Positions 22,021 through 33,535 of a stretch of DNA of 64,000 bases are shown one piece after another. Origin of the DNA: Diphasiastrum complanatum (lineage: Eukaryota; Streptophyta; Lycopodiopsida; Lycopodiales; Lycopodiaceae). Under the pieces are notes generated by a model, which made no database searches, had not been told where the DNA came from, and worked only from the letters and a program-made list of their open reading frames with translations. Both the position numbers and the translations under genes were made by a program. Every line of letters begins with the position of its first letter. Within the stretch, counting starts at the first letter, position 1. The stretch spans positions 22,028,881-22,092,880 of the forward strand of contig CM055110.1 in assembly GCA_029204225.1 (NCBI GenBank). Reading direction: 5' to 3'.

Positions 22021-22495
22021 TGTTGGAGGGTTTGTGGATATCAAAGCAACTCTAATTAGATTATTCATTTAGTAGCAGTTAATAAGTGAGAGGGATTTGG
22101 CACCTTGCATGTGTAGGTGTAAGTCCAACCCAATGAACACATAGTTATTTAATTAACTAGAAGTTAATAAAAGGACTTTAGGCCAAAATGTGAGAATGAA
22201 ATGTCGCAAGGCCTCATAGTCAAGTTAGTGAATAAAAGAGGGTTCCACCCAATTTCCAAATTCGAATAATAAGGGAGGTAGAAATTGATCAATAGTAATT
22301 GAGGCCACAAGCCCTAAAATCCACTATAAATAGTGGCAACTTGTAATTTATTTCTCATGGTCAATCAAGAAGGTGGAGATTCTACCAAATTGCACTTGGA
22401 TGGGCCTTGCTCTTCTCTTTTCTCTATCTCCAATGTTTTCTTTGGATCTTTATGTTATTTAGATTTGCTAATTGTTGAAATTGAACCTTGTTATA

Positions 22496-22590
<95 letters not shown>

Positions 22591-22609
22591 AGAAGAAGAA
22601 GAAGAAGTT
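22021..22609 (+). mobile_element. GA-LTR family, copy 1
   Basis: Starts TGTTGGAGGGTTTGTGG. It shares with the other copies the blocks AAGTCCAACCC, ACATAGTTATTT, GTTAATAAAAGGACTTTAGG, a TATA-like CTATAAATAGTGG near 22324, and TTTGCTAATTGTT before a microsatellite. Here the microsatellite is compound: (TG)n about 22501-22547, (AG)n to about 22587, then (AAG)n to 22608. Confidence 0.7.
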
Positions 22610-22905
22610 TTATTAATGCCTTTTTCATGCCAAAAGGTGTGTAAGATGAGCTAGTACATCAGGTAAAGTGGACTCAAGATGGAGCAGTGTCGTCAAAAAC
22701 ATAACTAAAAAACAATCTAACTAAGAAGAGAATAGTGTCCAGGATTATATGGTACGAAGAACATTTACAAATTCAACTAGCATCTCTTCAGTGCTCTAAC
22801 TCTCACACTAACTCTGAATAATCTCAGATATCTCAATAGTAGCAATAGGTTTAATATCTATAAAGCGAATGATACCATCCCTATAGATCAACCACTTTCC
22901 ATTCG
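22610..22905. other. No gene seen
   Basis: Spacer between the compound microsatellite and the ORF1-like fragment, with no supported feature. Confidence 0.5.
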
Positions 22906-23200
22906 TTATAGCCTCCTGTTTTGTCTTTTTTGTTCTTGAACCTGAATGAAAGTAAGGTCTTTATCCAGGTATATCATAGTGCCCTGCAGTGTAGATCTCT
23001 TCCCTAGAACTTTATGACGGCCAATTGCAGATGCCAACTGTATGACAAGAGTGTCTGGGTCTTTCTTAGGTCGCCATGCGGTATCCATGTCCTTGTGGTA
23101 GTGTTGAAGACTCTCTTCAAGAAACTTTTTAGCTTCACCAACAGCATCATGAGAGTTCCGTAATACTTCTAACTTGGATATTAAGAGCCTTTTGCTCTTG
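22906..23200 (-). pseudogene. LINE ORF1-like nucleic-acid-binding fragment
   Basis: A minus-strand frame open from about 23200 (VLRNSHDAVGEAKKFLEESL) to a stop at 22906. It ends VIQLASAIGRHKVLGKRSTL ... GTMIYLDKDLTFIQVQEQKR. The pattern of a short beta-rich stretch, a K/R-rich helix, then GT.IY..+DLT......RR resembles the C-terminal RNA-binding domain of LINE-1-type ORF1 proteins. No RT lies next to it, so it would be a relic. The alternative is an unknown host or virus-like protein. Confidence 0.4.
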
Positions 23201-23459
23201 CAAACAGCTCTCGGTAAACATAGCCAAAATAAAAAAAAGATGGAGGTGGAAGAATGACAGTATTAGGACCTTTAAGCACATCTTCCGAAGATCGGACAGT
23301 GGTATGATGTTGTTCCACTTGACTTTCAAGCTGTAGGATCCTCTTGCATGGAGCCATCAAAAAAAGGTGGAGCACGCTGGCAGCAAGTGGCTAGAAGACA
23401 GCAGCGATGGAGGAGTAGAGATCAGCAGCAGCAGCCATTTTGCTCAGACAACTACAGCC

Positions 23460-23577
<118 letters not shown>

Positions 23578-23951
23578 AAGCTTGATCGTGGTGATTAGGG
23601 TTACTGAAAAGTAGTGTTAGATATTAAATTATAAGCATGTGTATGAATCTGAATTATGCTATAACTCTCATGGGAATGAACTTTCGTGTGACATGTTAGA
23701 ATCCTCTTCATCGCTTAATACTTTGCAAGTGCTTAGGTCTAGGGTTGAAGGTGGATAGAAAAACCTGCTACAATGATTCATTCTATTGTGATGTGATCAT
23801 TTTTGTTGATCAAGATTTATCAATTCTATGTGTTGTTGACTAGTTGTGAGATAAAGAGAGACTTTTGTGTAGTTCCAAATCTTTGTGATTTCATCTTGAT
23901 TTCATTTGTTAAAGATTCAATCGAGTCATAAGTGGAACAAGTTGAAGAAGT

Positions 23952-24779
23952 TTGATCATCATGGCAAACCAAGGTGGGCTCTTGTTGGAGAGCAATGGTA
24001 GGCTTACCTCAAACAACTACTCAATATGGAAGGTAAGGATGAAATTATTTCCAACTATGAATGACATCATGAATATTGTGTTAGGTATTGAAGAGGAACC
24101 TGATACTATCCAATATCAAATCATTTATCGAAGGAAGGCCAAGAGATCTTTACACACCATCAAGATAAATATCTCAAATGAGCTTCTCAAGGAGGTGGGA
24201 GCTTGTACTTCATCTTATGAGGCATGTATGACTACTAGGGTGCTCACTCTAAGAAGACAATATTTTCAAAGCTATCAAAATGAAGATGAAAGTGCTAACT
24301 CTTATGTGATGAGAGTTAAATCTCTTAATAGTGATTTAGCATGTGTTGGTGATGCTATTGGTAACATTGAGATTGTTCAAGTGCTTCTTAATGGACTAGG
24401 AGAGGGTTATGCTAATCTTGTTCAAAGTTTTTCTATTCAAAGAACTTTTCCTTCTATTGAAGAATTGCAAGAGGTGTTGATGGCCAAAGATAATAGGGTT
24501 ATCAATGTCAAGACTAGAAGTGAATCTACTTCTACCAAGGTTGGAGACGAAGAGGCGCTCTTCACCAAAGGCAATGGCAAAGTAGGATGCAAGTGGAACA
24601 AGAGCAATACCATGGATCAAGGGGAAGGTGAGACAACATCGTCTTATGGTGGTAATAAGGATAAGTCTAAACTCAGGTGCTTTTATTGTGGCAAAAAGGG
24701 TCATTTTGCTAATGAGTGCAACAAAAAGAATAAAGAGCAATGCATGAGTAGTCTTGATTGTGTGCTTATTGAGGATTGA
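23952..24779 (+). CDS. Copia C Gag, intact frame
   Basis: A 275-aa open Gag: LTSNNYSIWKVRMKLF near the start, LHTIKINISNELLKEVGACT, a capsid part LLNGLGEGYANLVQSFSIQR, and an intact zinc knuckle CFYCGKKGHFANEC. Compared with its relatives about a dozen residues are missing after GACTSSYEA, where the helix around the conserved tryptophan should be (AWETLQKVYESKN in the Gag at 10114). It ends shortly after the knuckle with a TGA; protease, integrase and RT do not follow. It may be the Gag of a deleted element able only to use enzymes in trans. Confidence 0.85.
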   Translation: MIIMANQGGLLLESNGRLTSNNYSIWKVRMKLFPTMNDIMNIVLGIEEEPDTIQYQIIYRRKAKRSLHTIKINISNELLKEVGACTSSYEACMTTRVLTLRRQYFQSYQNEDESANSYVMRVKSLNSDLACVGDAIGNIEIVQVLLNGLGEGYANLVQSFSIQRTFPSIEELQEVLMAKDNRVINVKTRSESTSTKVGDEEALFTKGNGKVGCKWNKSNTMDQGEGETTSSYGGNKDKSKLRCFYCGKKGHFANECNKKNKEQCMSSLDCVLIED

Positions 24780-25540
24780 AAAGGACTCAAAGGGACAACA
24801 AGGATCAGGTTTGACACTCATCTTCACCTATTCTACTTCACCTATCTCTTTTTTTTTATGGTGGTGACATGAATTTCATAGTGGCCAGTGCAGGTGTTGG
24901 AAGACTTGTGTAAGGCAAAGGATCATCAAGGAAGTGTTTTTGTATCCTAACTTATTTAATCTATATCATGTTTGAGATATGTGATGTCAATGTTCGAAGA
25001 TTATCAATTTTTGGTGAATCAATGGTCATTTTCTTGTATCAAATGGATCTTGAAGATGGACTAGTGCTACATACTAGTTATATGGAGTCGTGTGGAGCTG
25101 GATTAGCATTATTGTTTTACTCTTTTACTCATGGATTTCCAAGAGTTGATATTCTTTGTGGCAAGGTGGCAATGGAGGCTCATATACGGGAGTTTTGGAC
25201 ACATGCACTTCTCATGACGTGGAATACGGAGGCATGCAATCATTTGTTGATCACTCACATTTATTGCTTGGTTGTTATTTTTTTCCAGATATATCAAAGG
25301 TGAAAGCATGGAGGAATATATTCATTATGATTCTATATTACTTTTCATGTTGCTTTTTCATTTTGATACGTAAAATTGATGTAAGAAATAGAGAAGCATC
25401 CAGTATGGACACTATTATCCATATCAATTAGAAATGTTTCTACTTTAGCATTAGAAAACCATAGAGGAGGTCTATTCTTAGGATGGAGATCATTCTTAAT
25501 GTAGATCAAAGTAGTGTGGTAAAACTAGTTGAAGAGGGAG
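24780..25540 (+). pseudogene. Copia C: remains of pol
   Basis: Scattered short frames and no recognisable pol motif, except that the stretch ends GTTGAAGAGGGAG, a polypurine tract, right before an LTR-like TGTGAAAATT at 25541. Most of pol is deleted. Confidence 0.4.
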
Positions 25541-26060
25541 TGTGAAAATTGTCAACTTGCTTGTTGGTTTTATTCGGCAATTTGGAGGCCAAAGTTAGAT
25601 TTAAAGTTAGAGATATATTCATGTATGTCAATAAGGCTGAAATATAGTTTTCTTACTATTTTTAGCAAGTAGGTGTGATGATAAGATCAGATTTTGGACC
25701 TATTTCTATTGAATCTAGTCAAGTAGAACAAGGTTTTTTGGTAAATACTTGGAAACTTTCAATTAGGACAATATTTGGCAAGTGGAAAAAATGGCATTTT
25801 GCTATTATATATAGCAAGATTAGCATGAATAAACTTATGGAATGATTTCACACATGTGAAGACTGATGTACAAGTCCTGTAGTAAGGACATGGATAGTAA
25901 GAATTGGATTTTATCATTCAATGTGTATTTTCATGAATTTATCTAAACTAGCAAATGAGATTTTCTACATTGTTGATGTTGTTTGATGTGCACCCAATTT
26001 AGCCAAAGATCATGGATCCATTTATGTCATCATTGGATATGATTTTTTTACAATTGATAC
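25541..26060 (+). repeat. Copia C 3' LTR-like region
   Basis: Begins TGTGAAAATTGTCAAC after a polypurine run. It contains TTTCACACATGTGAAG (25848-25863), the same position and flanks as the CACACGTGTG palindrome in the other copia LTRs, including a nearby AGTCCTGTAGTAAGGAC. The end is not defined. Confidence 0.4.
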
Positions 26061-26069
26061 ATAGTGATT

Positions 26070-26580
26070 TGTGGCCCTATGAGCATACCCTCTCTACATT
26101 ATCGATGATTATTCCAGACTTATTAGAATAATGTCCGTCAAAAACAAATCTGAGGCATTCAACTATTTGAAAGAACTCAAACAATTTCTTAAAACACAAA
26201 CTAGTCAAGACCCTATGCATCGATTGTGGGAGAGAATATATGTCAGATGAAATGTTGGACTATCTATCTTCGTGTGACATGCATCATCAGTTCACCACTA
26301 GCTACACCCCACACTAGAATGGAGTAGCCGAAAGAAAGAACCGAACATAACTAGATGCAACACAAACAATTTTTTAGAATTTCTCAACTATTTTGGTTTG
26401 AAGCTATATCTACCACCGGCGATCTAGCAAATTATTCGAACATCAAAGTTGTCAACTCAAAGACTCCCTTCGTAGCCTACTATGGTTACAAGCCAAGTCT
26501 AAATCACCTTTGAGTGGTCGGGTGTCTATGCCATGTGAAAATCCCTTCTGACATGAGAAAGAGCTTGATCTTGCAAGCTA
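26070..26580 (+). pseudogene. Copia integrase relic
   Basis: Integrase core in broken frames: YIIDDYSRLIRIMSVKNKSE, then a CGREYMSDEM-like segment (usual DNGGEF), TSYTPH followed by a stop and NGVAERKNRT, and SLNHL with the FGC-type C-terminal motif. The first and third catalytic regions can be seen, the second is altered. It joins abruptly at about 26580 to the start of a different Gag, which makes a chimeric junction. Confidence 0.7.
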
Positions 26581-26589
26581 CAAGAAAAA

Positions 26590-27700
26590 GATGACTCCAT
26601 CAAACTATTCCAAATGGAAAGTGAGGATGGAATCCATCTTGGTGTTGCAAGATCTCATTGATATAGTGAGTGGAGTTGAGGATTAGCCTCAAAATCTACA
26701 AGAATCCTTGAGATTTAAGAAGAGGCCAAGGATGGCCTTACATTGCATCAATATGAATGTTTCCAATGAACTCTTGAGAGTGATTGGAAATTGTATCTCA
26801 TCCAAGGAAGCTTGGGATAGTTTTCAGGCCATTTATTAGTCCAAAAATACATCTAGGCTTTTCACTTTGAGAAACCAAATTCGTCAAAGCTTTCAAAATA
26901 TTGGTGAAAGTGCCCAAAACTATGTGTTGAGGGTGAAAGGCTATAATAGGAAAATTGCTTGTATGGGAGATGCTATTAAGCAACAAGAGCTTGTCCAAGT
27001 TGTTTTGAATGGCCTTAATGGTGATTTTTCTAACCTTGTCCAATCTTATTCAATTCAAAGTGAGCTTACATCCATGGAGAGTCTTCAAGGTGTCTTGGTG
27101 GCCGAGGAGAGTAGGCAAGAGCACAGGCTTGCAAGGATGGGACAAAGAGAAAGTGAAGAGAGGGCACTCATGACTTATGGCAAAGGAAAAGGAAAAGGCA
27201 CGGGGGGGGGGGGGGGGGGGCGGGGGCGGGGGGGGGGTCACATTCCAAAAGAAAAAGCAAATCCATGGAGGAAGATGATGTGTCATCGTCATCTAATAAT
27301 AAGAAGGACAAATCCATTGTCAAGTGCTATTATTGTGGCAAGAAGGGGCATTTTGCCTTGAAGTGCTACAAGAAGAAAAGAGATCAAGAAAAGCAAGAAG
27401 GGAAGGAAGTGAACTTCAACAACCAAGAGGGAGATGGCTTCCATGAGGAGGATTCACACATGGCATCCATGTGTACATCATCAATTTTGATGGAGGAAGA
27501 TCCTTGGTGGATTGATAGTGGGGTAAGCTCACATGTCACAAGGCAGAGGACGTGTTTCTCTTCATTTTCATCATGTTCAAGTTCTAAGAAGTCTATTCTT
27601 GTTTCAAATGTGCTAAATGTAAGATTCATGGGATCAAAACCATTCCTATTTGTCAATTTTCAGAGAATAGGGACAAATATGATTGTACTTATCAATCATT
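26590..27700 (+). pseudogene. Copia D: Gag and protease start, broken
   Basis: Gag from PSNYSKWKVRMESILVLQDL (5' end missing), MALHCINMNVSNELL, then an open part 26867-27361 with VLNGLNGDFSNLVQSYSIQS. A G-rich homopolymer at 27202-27237 shifts the frame; in another frame, 27265-27702, the zinc knuckle CYYCGKKGHFALKC and protease PWWIDSGVSSHV follow. An internal TAG lies near 26837. The coding sequence stops making sense at about 27650 and is interrupted by a solo LTR from about 27710. Confidence 0.8.
27202..27237 (+). repeat. Poly-G run in gag
   Basis: G19, C, G5, C, G10 within the basic Gly/Lys linker of Gag (KGKGKGT... GRGRGG). It disrupts the frame and could form a G-quadruplex. Such a run is also a classic site of sequencing or assembly error. 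Confidence 0.9.
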
Positions 27701-27709
27701 AAGAGTTAT

Positions 27710-28508
27710 TGATTGCTTAATCCAAAGATCTATCAAGTTCTAGGTGTTAGATCTTGATCTAGATGCCTTACACTATGATTTAAGCAAGAGCAAAGGATCA
27801 AATGATTAAAAACATGGATGGGCGACCTCACACGTGTGGGGGACAGTACCAGTACGGCCTGTTTACAGAGAGTAAAGTACACAATCTTACAAATGCATTC
27901 CAATCATAAAAACTCAAGACAAATGTGGAAAATACAACCAAGACTAGAATTCGCCAATGTCACATCAACTTCTCATTGATTTGGTTGATCCCTTTATAGA
28001 TCAAGTACATCCACGAGCTGTGTACTGTCCAACAAGCCTTCACACGTGTGAAGAGTGCCTAGTCATCCAGATCCACCAATGGGAGCCATATGTGCTCATT
28101 TCCCAAAGTTGACTATTCTCTTTGGCTAGAAAACAAAAAGCTAGTCTTCCACATTTATAGAAATATTCCCTATAAAATAGGATCTAATGGAATCTTCCTA
28201 TCTAATCCTCTAGAAGCTTATCCACACGTGTGAATGGTATCTTGACATGTGTGAGTAATAACTCATTCACATGGAAGTCCAATCTATTTACATAAAGTTT
28301 GACCAATTTGACCATTTTCAAGATTCTACTCAAAGGTCAATTTCACACTAGTGTAGATCAAGCTAAAATCAATCTAACTTAGTAAAAGTGACTTATGTAC
28401 ATTATTTCACACATGGGAACAGACTCCACACGTGTGAGATCTCACTATGAACATAGATCTTAAGATTAACATGCTACATTAACCAAATTGGAAGTGACAA
28501 TTTCAACA
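27710..28508 (-). repeat. Probable solo copia LTR
   Basis: About 800 bp lying between two halves of the copia D frame. Its right end read on the minus strand is TGTTGAAATTGTC, an LTR-like start; the left end TGATTGCTTAATCC is a guess and I see no exact 5-base duplication. It contains four perfect CACACGTGTG palindromes (27829, 28041, 28223, 28427) and a GTACGGCC word as in the LTR at 5450. Confidence 0.5.
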
Positions 28509-29430
28509 CTATTTGGCTTGAGTCAAGAGAGAGCCTTAAAACTTCAAGATGTCTTGTATGTCTCTTCAATGTCTAGAAATTTGTTGAGTGTAACAATTGA
28601 TTGAAAATGGATGTGATGTCAAGTTTGATTGCAATACTTGCTTTATTATCAAGAAAGAAAATGTCATTTCCAAAGGGATTAGAGATGGTAGGCTTTTCAA
28701 ACTTGATGTTTGTATGAGGTCTAATCACAATTTGGATGTGATGGAAGCCGAACAAGAGCTTGTTTTTTAAAAGGAGATATTGGAGCATCCAATTCTCAAA
28801 TACATGGAGATTTGATTTGATGTTAATGTCAAGAATGATGTCTCAAGTGTGAATGGAAGTGCTTCTAATGTTGTTGGTGTCAAGGAACTTGCAAGGCTCA
28901 ACGAGGAGTCAAGTGAAGAAGAGGGTGTAGAGCATCAACCTCCACACCCGAGGACACCAATGGGATCATCAAGATTCAAGGATAAGCCATCAAGGCTTGT
29001 TTTCATGAGCAAAGATATTCAAAGGAAAAACACTATCTCATCCACCTCTAACACTTTCATGAATTTTTGGATAGATGAATCAAATTGCTTTGATGATGTG
29101 CTTGAATCTCAAAGTAGACTCGAGAGAATTCCACATAACTATGATGCTTTGATGGGATACAATTTTTTTATGATTTGTGATTCTCCATTAGATAGCATGA
29201 CATCATTTTATGTATGGAACATCTATCTACTTGCTCTCAAATTTTATGCAACTAGGATTGGGCACCTCATCCATGTGTTGGATGATGGTGTTTTTTCATG
29301 TTGGGAGGCAATTTATAAACTTACTATGAGAATAAGTGAATCATCCTCCAAGGACACTTATATCCATAATGACGTACTTAGCCTCATTAGATCTGAGATA
29401 GCATGGAAATCAAGCATAAAGGAATGATGC
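28509..29430 (+). pseudogene. Copia D pol, continued
   Basis: After the solo LTR, copia sequence resumes with the post-protease motif LYVSSMSRNLLSV (frame broken beyond it), CNTCFIIKKENVI-type sequence, then from 28849 an open frame of 192 codons. Its beginning looks like the integrase-RT linker (PHPRTPMGSSRFKDKPSRLV, DVLESQ), the rest is unlike RT. A large internal deletion has removed the integrase. Confidence 0.55.
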
Positions 29431-29910
29431 AAAATCTTTGTTATCTTTGCATGCATAGTCTTTCCAATCTTGATATGTCTAATCCTCAAGGTCTTGGTAG
29501 CATGATGATGGATCTTGTTTATCCTTATGAGTCAAAGACTCTTGATTTCCTCATGAATTTGTAGCTATTTTCAAGTAGGAGGAGCTTTGGGATCAATCAT
29601 GTTCTTCAAGGATAGAAAAAATTAATGGCAAAAGTGGTCAAATGGTGGAAAGCTCTTCATGGGGTTTGAAAATGGTTTTCAATCAAAGAAGCCTTGTCAT
29701 GGCTATGGTGATCTTGTAGCAATCTTAGGTTTATTTTCTGGTTTTCTCACCCAATACATGCCAAAGTGTAGTGGCTCGATTTCTTATCCTATCCTCAACC
29801 CAAGATCCAAGCATACAAACATCAAGGAGATGAAGTTAGTCATCACACAGAGGTTCGATCCCATGAGAGCGATATCATAAATCAAATCCAGCATACATAG
29901 ATGATCCACA
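29431..29910. other. No gene seen
   Basis: Sequence between the copia D relic and the GA-LTR element, without a supported ORF or motif. Confidence 0.45.
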
Positions 29911-29985
29911 ATTAACACTAAGATCCGCTAACACTACACATTAACACTACATCCATTAACCCTAAATCCATTAACACTACGATCC
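29911..29985 (-). repeat. CATTAACACTAC minisatellite
   Basis: Five imperfect units of roughly 14-17 bases on the theme CCATTAACACTACGATC next to the CT array. One or two units also occur at the equivalent point of the other LTR (31597-31614). Confidence 0.65.
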
Positions 29986-30004
29986 ACGATGAGATAGACA
30001 CTTG

Positions 30005-30143
<139 letters not shown>

Positions 30144-30713
30144 TCCCAATAACATTCAGATCTAACAATTAGCAAATACAACAAAAGAATGAGAGATGGA
30201 GGAAAAAGAATAAAGAGCAAGGACATTCACAAGTCCATTCTATAAGAGAGCCAATCTGCTTATATTGAAATGAAGATTTGAACATGAGGAGCAACTCGAG
30301 TTTGCCCCTATTTATAGTGGAGAGGAGGGCCTTGGCCTCAAAATCCTATTGGCCCATTTTTACCTCCCTAACTATTCAAACTTAAAAAAAAGAGTATAAA
30401 CCCATTCGAAATTGGAAGGAACCAATTTGAGATTGAAATTTGGTGGGAACTCCAACTTTATTCACTAACTTGACATTTAGGCCCTGCGACATTAAAAGTC
30501 CCGCAAAAAGGCCTAAAGACCTTTTATTAACTTTCTAATTATCAAATAACTATGTGATCATCGGGTTGGACTTACACACGCAGGGTGTCAAATCCCTCTC
30601 ACTTATTAACTAGGGTTAGGGTTGCCTTGGGATCCGCAAACCCTCCAACAGTATTCCCCACCAAAATTGGTGGCGGTCCCACGACACCAACCTCGATGCT
30701 TGAATGCAAATTT

Positions 30714-30850
30714 TCAATAATAGCCATATGGGTCCGGTGGCCATTTATGATAACCTTGTGCATTGACAAATGGGTAGTCGACACCATCCAAAAAAGCATC
30801 CCAAGATAATGCTTGTTGATTTTGATCCTTGTAGATAGGTGCAGCTGCTA
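30714..30850 (-). pseudogene. Conserved ORF tail in GA-LTR element
   Basis: A minus-strand frame ending SWDAFLDGVDYPFVNAQGYH ... PPDPYGYY and a stop, then about 60 bases to the 3' LTR. The same 39-codon segment, with one visible amino-acid change (P to Q), occurs at 54700-54819 before another copy of the LTR. The open frame extends up to 30911 but with no similarity seen there. The family is not recognised; it may be the C-terminus of a lost Gag or Pol of the autonomous relative. Confidence 0.55.
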
Positions 30851-30899
30851 ACAATGACATTGTTGAAGCTAATGACAAGGTTAAAGAAATTCTTTTTTT

Positions 30900-31490
30900 T
30901 AACATTTCCAAAAATTTGTAACTTCCTCAATGCTTAACAAAATGCAAAACAAATTATATTTCCAAAAAGCCCTTTCAATGCTCTACAACTCTAGCTATTC
31001 AAATGGAATTATAGAGAATAGAAAATTGGGCGAAAAATGAATCAAACAGGGCGCTAAAATAGAAAATCTAGAAGTTTCTGGTTTTTGACAAGTTTACAGA
31101 ATTTTGTGGCTAACTTCAAAAATTTGTAACTTGCTCAATACTGAACGGAATCCAAAAATAACTAAATGACTAGAAAGCCCTTTCAATGCTCTACAATCGG
31201 GTAATTCAAATTGAATTACAGAGAATAGAAAGATGGGCAAAAATTGAATAAAAAAGAATAGAAAAAAAAATTGAATTTATGGTTTTGACAAGTTCATAGA
31301 ATTTTGTTGCCAACTTCAAAAATTTGTAACTTGCTCAACACTAAACGGAATTCAAAAAAAATTATATGGCTAGAAAGCCCTTTCAATGCTCTACAATCGT
31401 ACTTATTCCAATTGAATCGTAGAGAATAGAATTTGGACAGAAATTGAATAAAAAAGAGTAGAAAAATAAATTAAAAAACAGTAAATACAA
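30900..31490. repeat. ~200-bp tandem repeat, three units
   Basis: Three diverged copies; the key word GCCCTTTCAATGCTCTACAA begins at about 30969, 31177 and 31377, giving periods of 208 and 200. Other shared words are AACTTCAAAAATTTGTAACT and GAGAATAGAA. It fills most of the interior of the compact element. Confidence 0.85.
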
Positions 31491-31644
31491 TCCTCTCTTT
31501 TTCTGAACATTGTTGGACATAACTCTCACAAATCACATCCATAATGGAAAGCTAACCCTAGCATGCCAAGACCAAGATGCCTAAATGCAAGCTAACCATT
31601 AACACTACGATCCACTAACACCACTTCAGTGAAGGAAAAACTTA

Positions 31645-31651
<7 letters not shown>

Positions 31652-31731
<80 letters not shown>
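31652..31731. repeat. (CT)n microsatellite, ~80 bp
   Basis: Equivalent in position to 30007-30140 but shorter by about 54 bases, so the two LTR copies have diverged in array length after insertion. Confidence 0.95.
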
Positions 31732-31735
<4 letters not shown>

Positions 31736-32238
31736 AAAAGTATAATAAAGATAAATCCCAACAACTAGCAAATCCAACAATTGATAAATCCAAAGAAAGC
31801 ATGAGAGATGGAGGAGGAAAGAAGAAGACCAAGGACATTCTCTATCCATTCCATAAGAGGCTCTACCACTTGTAATGAAGAGAGAACATGAGGAGCAACT
31901 CGAGTTTGCCCCTATTTATAGTGGAGAGGAGGGCCTTGGCCTCAAAATCCTATTCGCCCATTTCTACCTCCCTAACTATTCAAACTTAGAAAAGAGTGAG
32001 AATCCATTCAAAATTGGAGGGAACCAATTGGTGGGAACTCCAACTTTATTCACTAACTTGACATTTAGGCCTTGCGACATTAAAAGTCTCGCAAAAAGGC
32101 CTAAAGTCCCTTTATTAACTTTCTAGTTATCAAATAACTATGTGATCATCGGGTTGGACTTACACACGCAGGGTGTCAAATCTCTCTCACTTACTAACTA
32201 GGGTTATGGTTGCCTTGGGATCCGCAAACCCTCCAACA

Positions 32239-32995
32239 CAAAGGATCCACTTGAGAAGCTATTTTTAGATACTTAAGTTTTGGACAGATCTAGCATATTA
32301 CCTTACATGTATTTTTTTTTTTACTTTATGAATTAATTCATTGTCTTATTACATTCAGAATAATGTCAGGGTGAATGTTATGCTACTCTGCTTTATCGTC
32401 ACATTTGATTGCTCTTGTAATTTTCTTTGAACTATCTGCTTCTTCCACAACTAATAGTCATAAGACTTTGTATTTGTCTATGTAATTGATCTTATCAGCT
32501 CTGACGACTTCGAAATCAGAACCAAGTAGAATCAACTGATTCGATTCGATAGGCATATTCCATGCACTGAGGGAATTTCAATTCCTTTATTTTTTTTCTA
32601 ACATTTGAGCTGGAATTTTTTATTTGAGGAGCATAACTTGTAAAAGATTTGTTAGAATTGTATGGACTAAGAATTGTTAAAAATGCACATTTAAGGACCT
32701 TGAATAGATTTACCATGACATACATGCATGAGAGTTTTCACACTACCAAATCACTCAAATTCTATCAAGGTATCAAACAAGATTTGGATCTTGGCAAGAG
32801 CTCTTGTACACAAAAAGTAATCATCCAACAAACACAAACAAGTTTCATGCATATTCATTAAAAAAATAACTGTTACTCGAGATTTTAGAGTGAAAAAAAC
32901 ATCTTACTCTTGGGTAGAGAGAGAAAGAACAAGCGCCCTTGGGTAGAGAGAGAATGCACAAGAGATTTTGACATAAAAATCATTCTATCTCTCTT
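32239..32995. other. No gene seen
   Basis: AT-rich sequence. Two copies of CTTGGGTAGAGAGAGAA occur about 30 bases apart near 32910-32955. No ORF of note. Confidence 0.5.
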
Positions 32996-32996
32996 T

Positions 32997-33535
32997 TGAT
33001 CAACATTGAATTATGAGCCCACACGTGTGTTACTACGGGCTATAGTACGGCCTTCAAGCTGAGAAACAAGTAGAAATTGATTTGGTTGCATTTGGATCAC
33101 AAAAACTCAATGTACATAGTGAACTAGCTTGAGATTGCCAATGAGCTCCAAAAATATTCTATCTTTTTACTATGGGAGCTTGGAATACATAGCAAATTCG
33201 ACTTCCTTTGTGAAGTTAGGTGGATTTCCAGCATGTAATAAGTAACTTAACTCAGATTTTTTGTCCTAAAATGAAACCCTAGTCTATTTCCTAGAGTCAT
33301 GCTTGGTAGATAGCTAGTTGGTCAATTTTTACCTTAAATCTAGGATTTAGGTCCTATAAACTAGGAATCACTACCAAAATGACATGACCAACCCTATGGA
33401 CTTGATCTAACCTATAGTAGGGTAAGTTTTCCACGTGGTTCCATGGCCTCACAAGTGCGGGACCCACTTATGTACATAATTTTCATTATTCTACATGGTT
33501 TTTGATCAAGCTAGATTTGCCAATTTTTGACAAAG
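32997..33535 (-). repeat. Copia LTR fragment, left copy
   Basis: About 530 bp that match 41914-42430 in the same orientation at high similarity (from GATCAACATTGA to GATCAAGCTAGATTTGCCAA). It includes CACACGTGTG at 33020-33029 and, near the end, CCACGTGG. The right copy abuts a primer-binding site, which identifies the sequence as an LTR. The left end here is truncated. Confidence 0.75.

Noticed and set aside
27050-27292. Poly-proline ORF on the minus strand
   Set aside because: Antisense of the poly-G run in copia D gag.
29659-29880. 73-aa ORF after copia D
   Set aside because: No similarity to RT/RNase H motifs and no other support.
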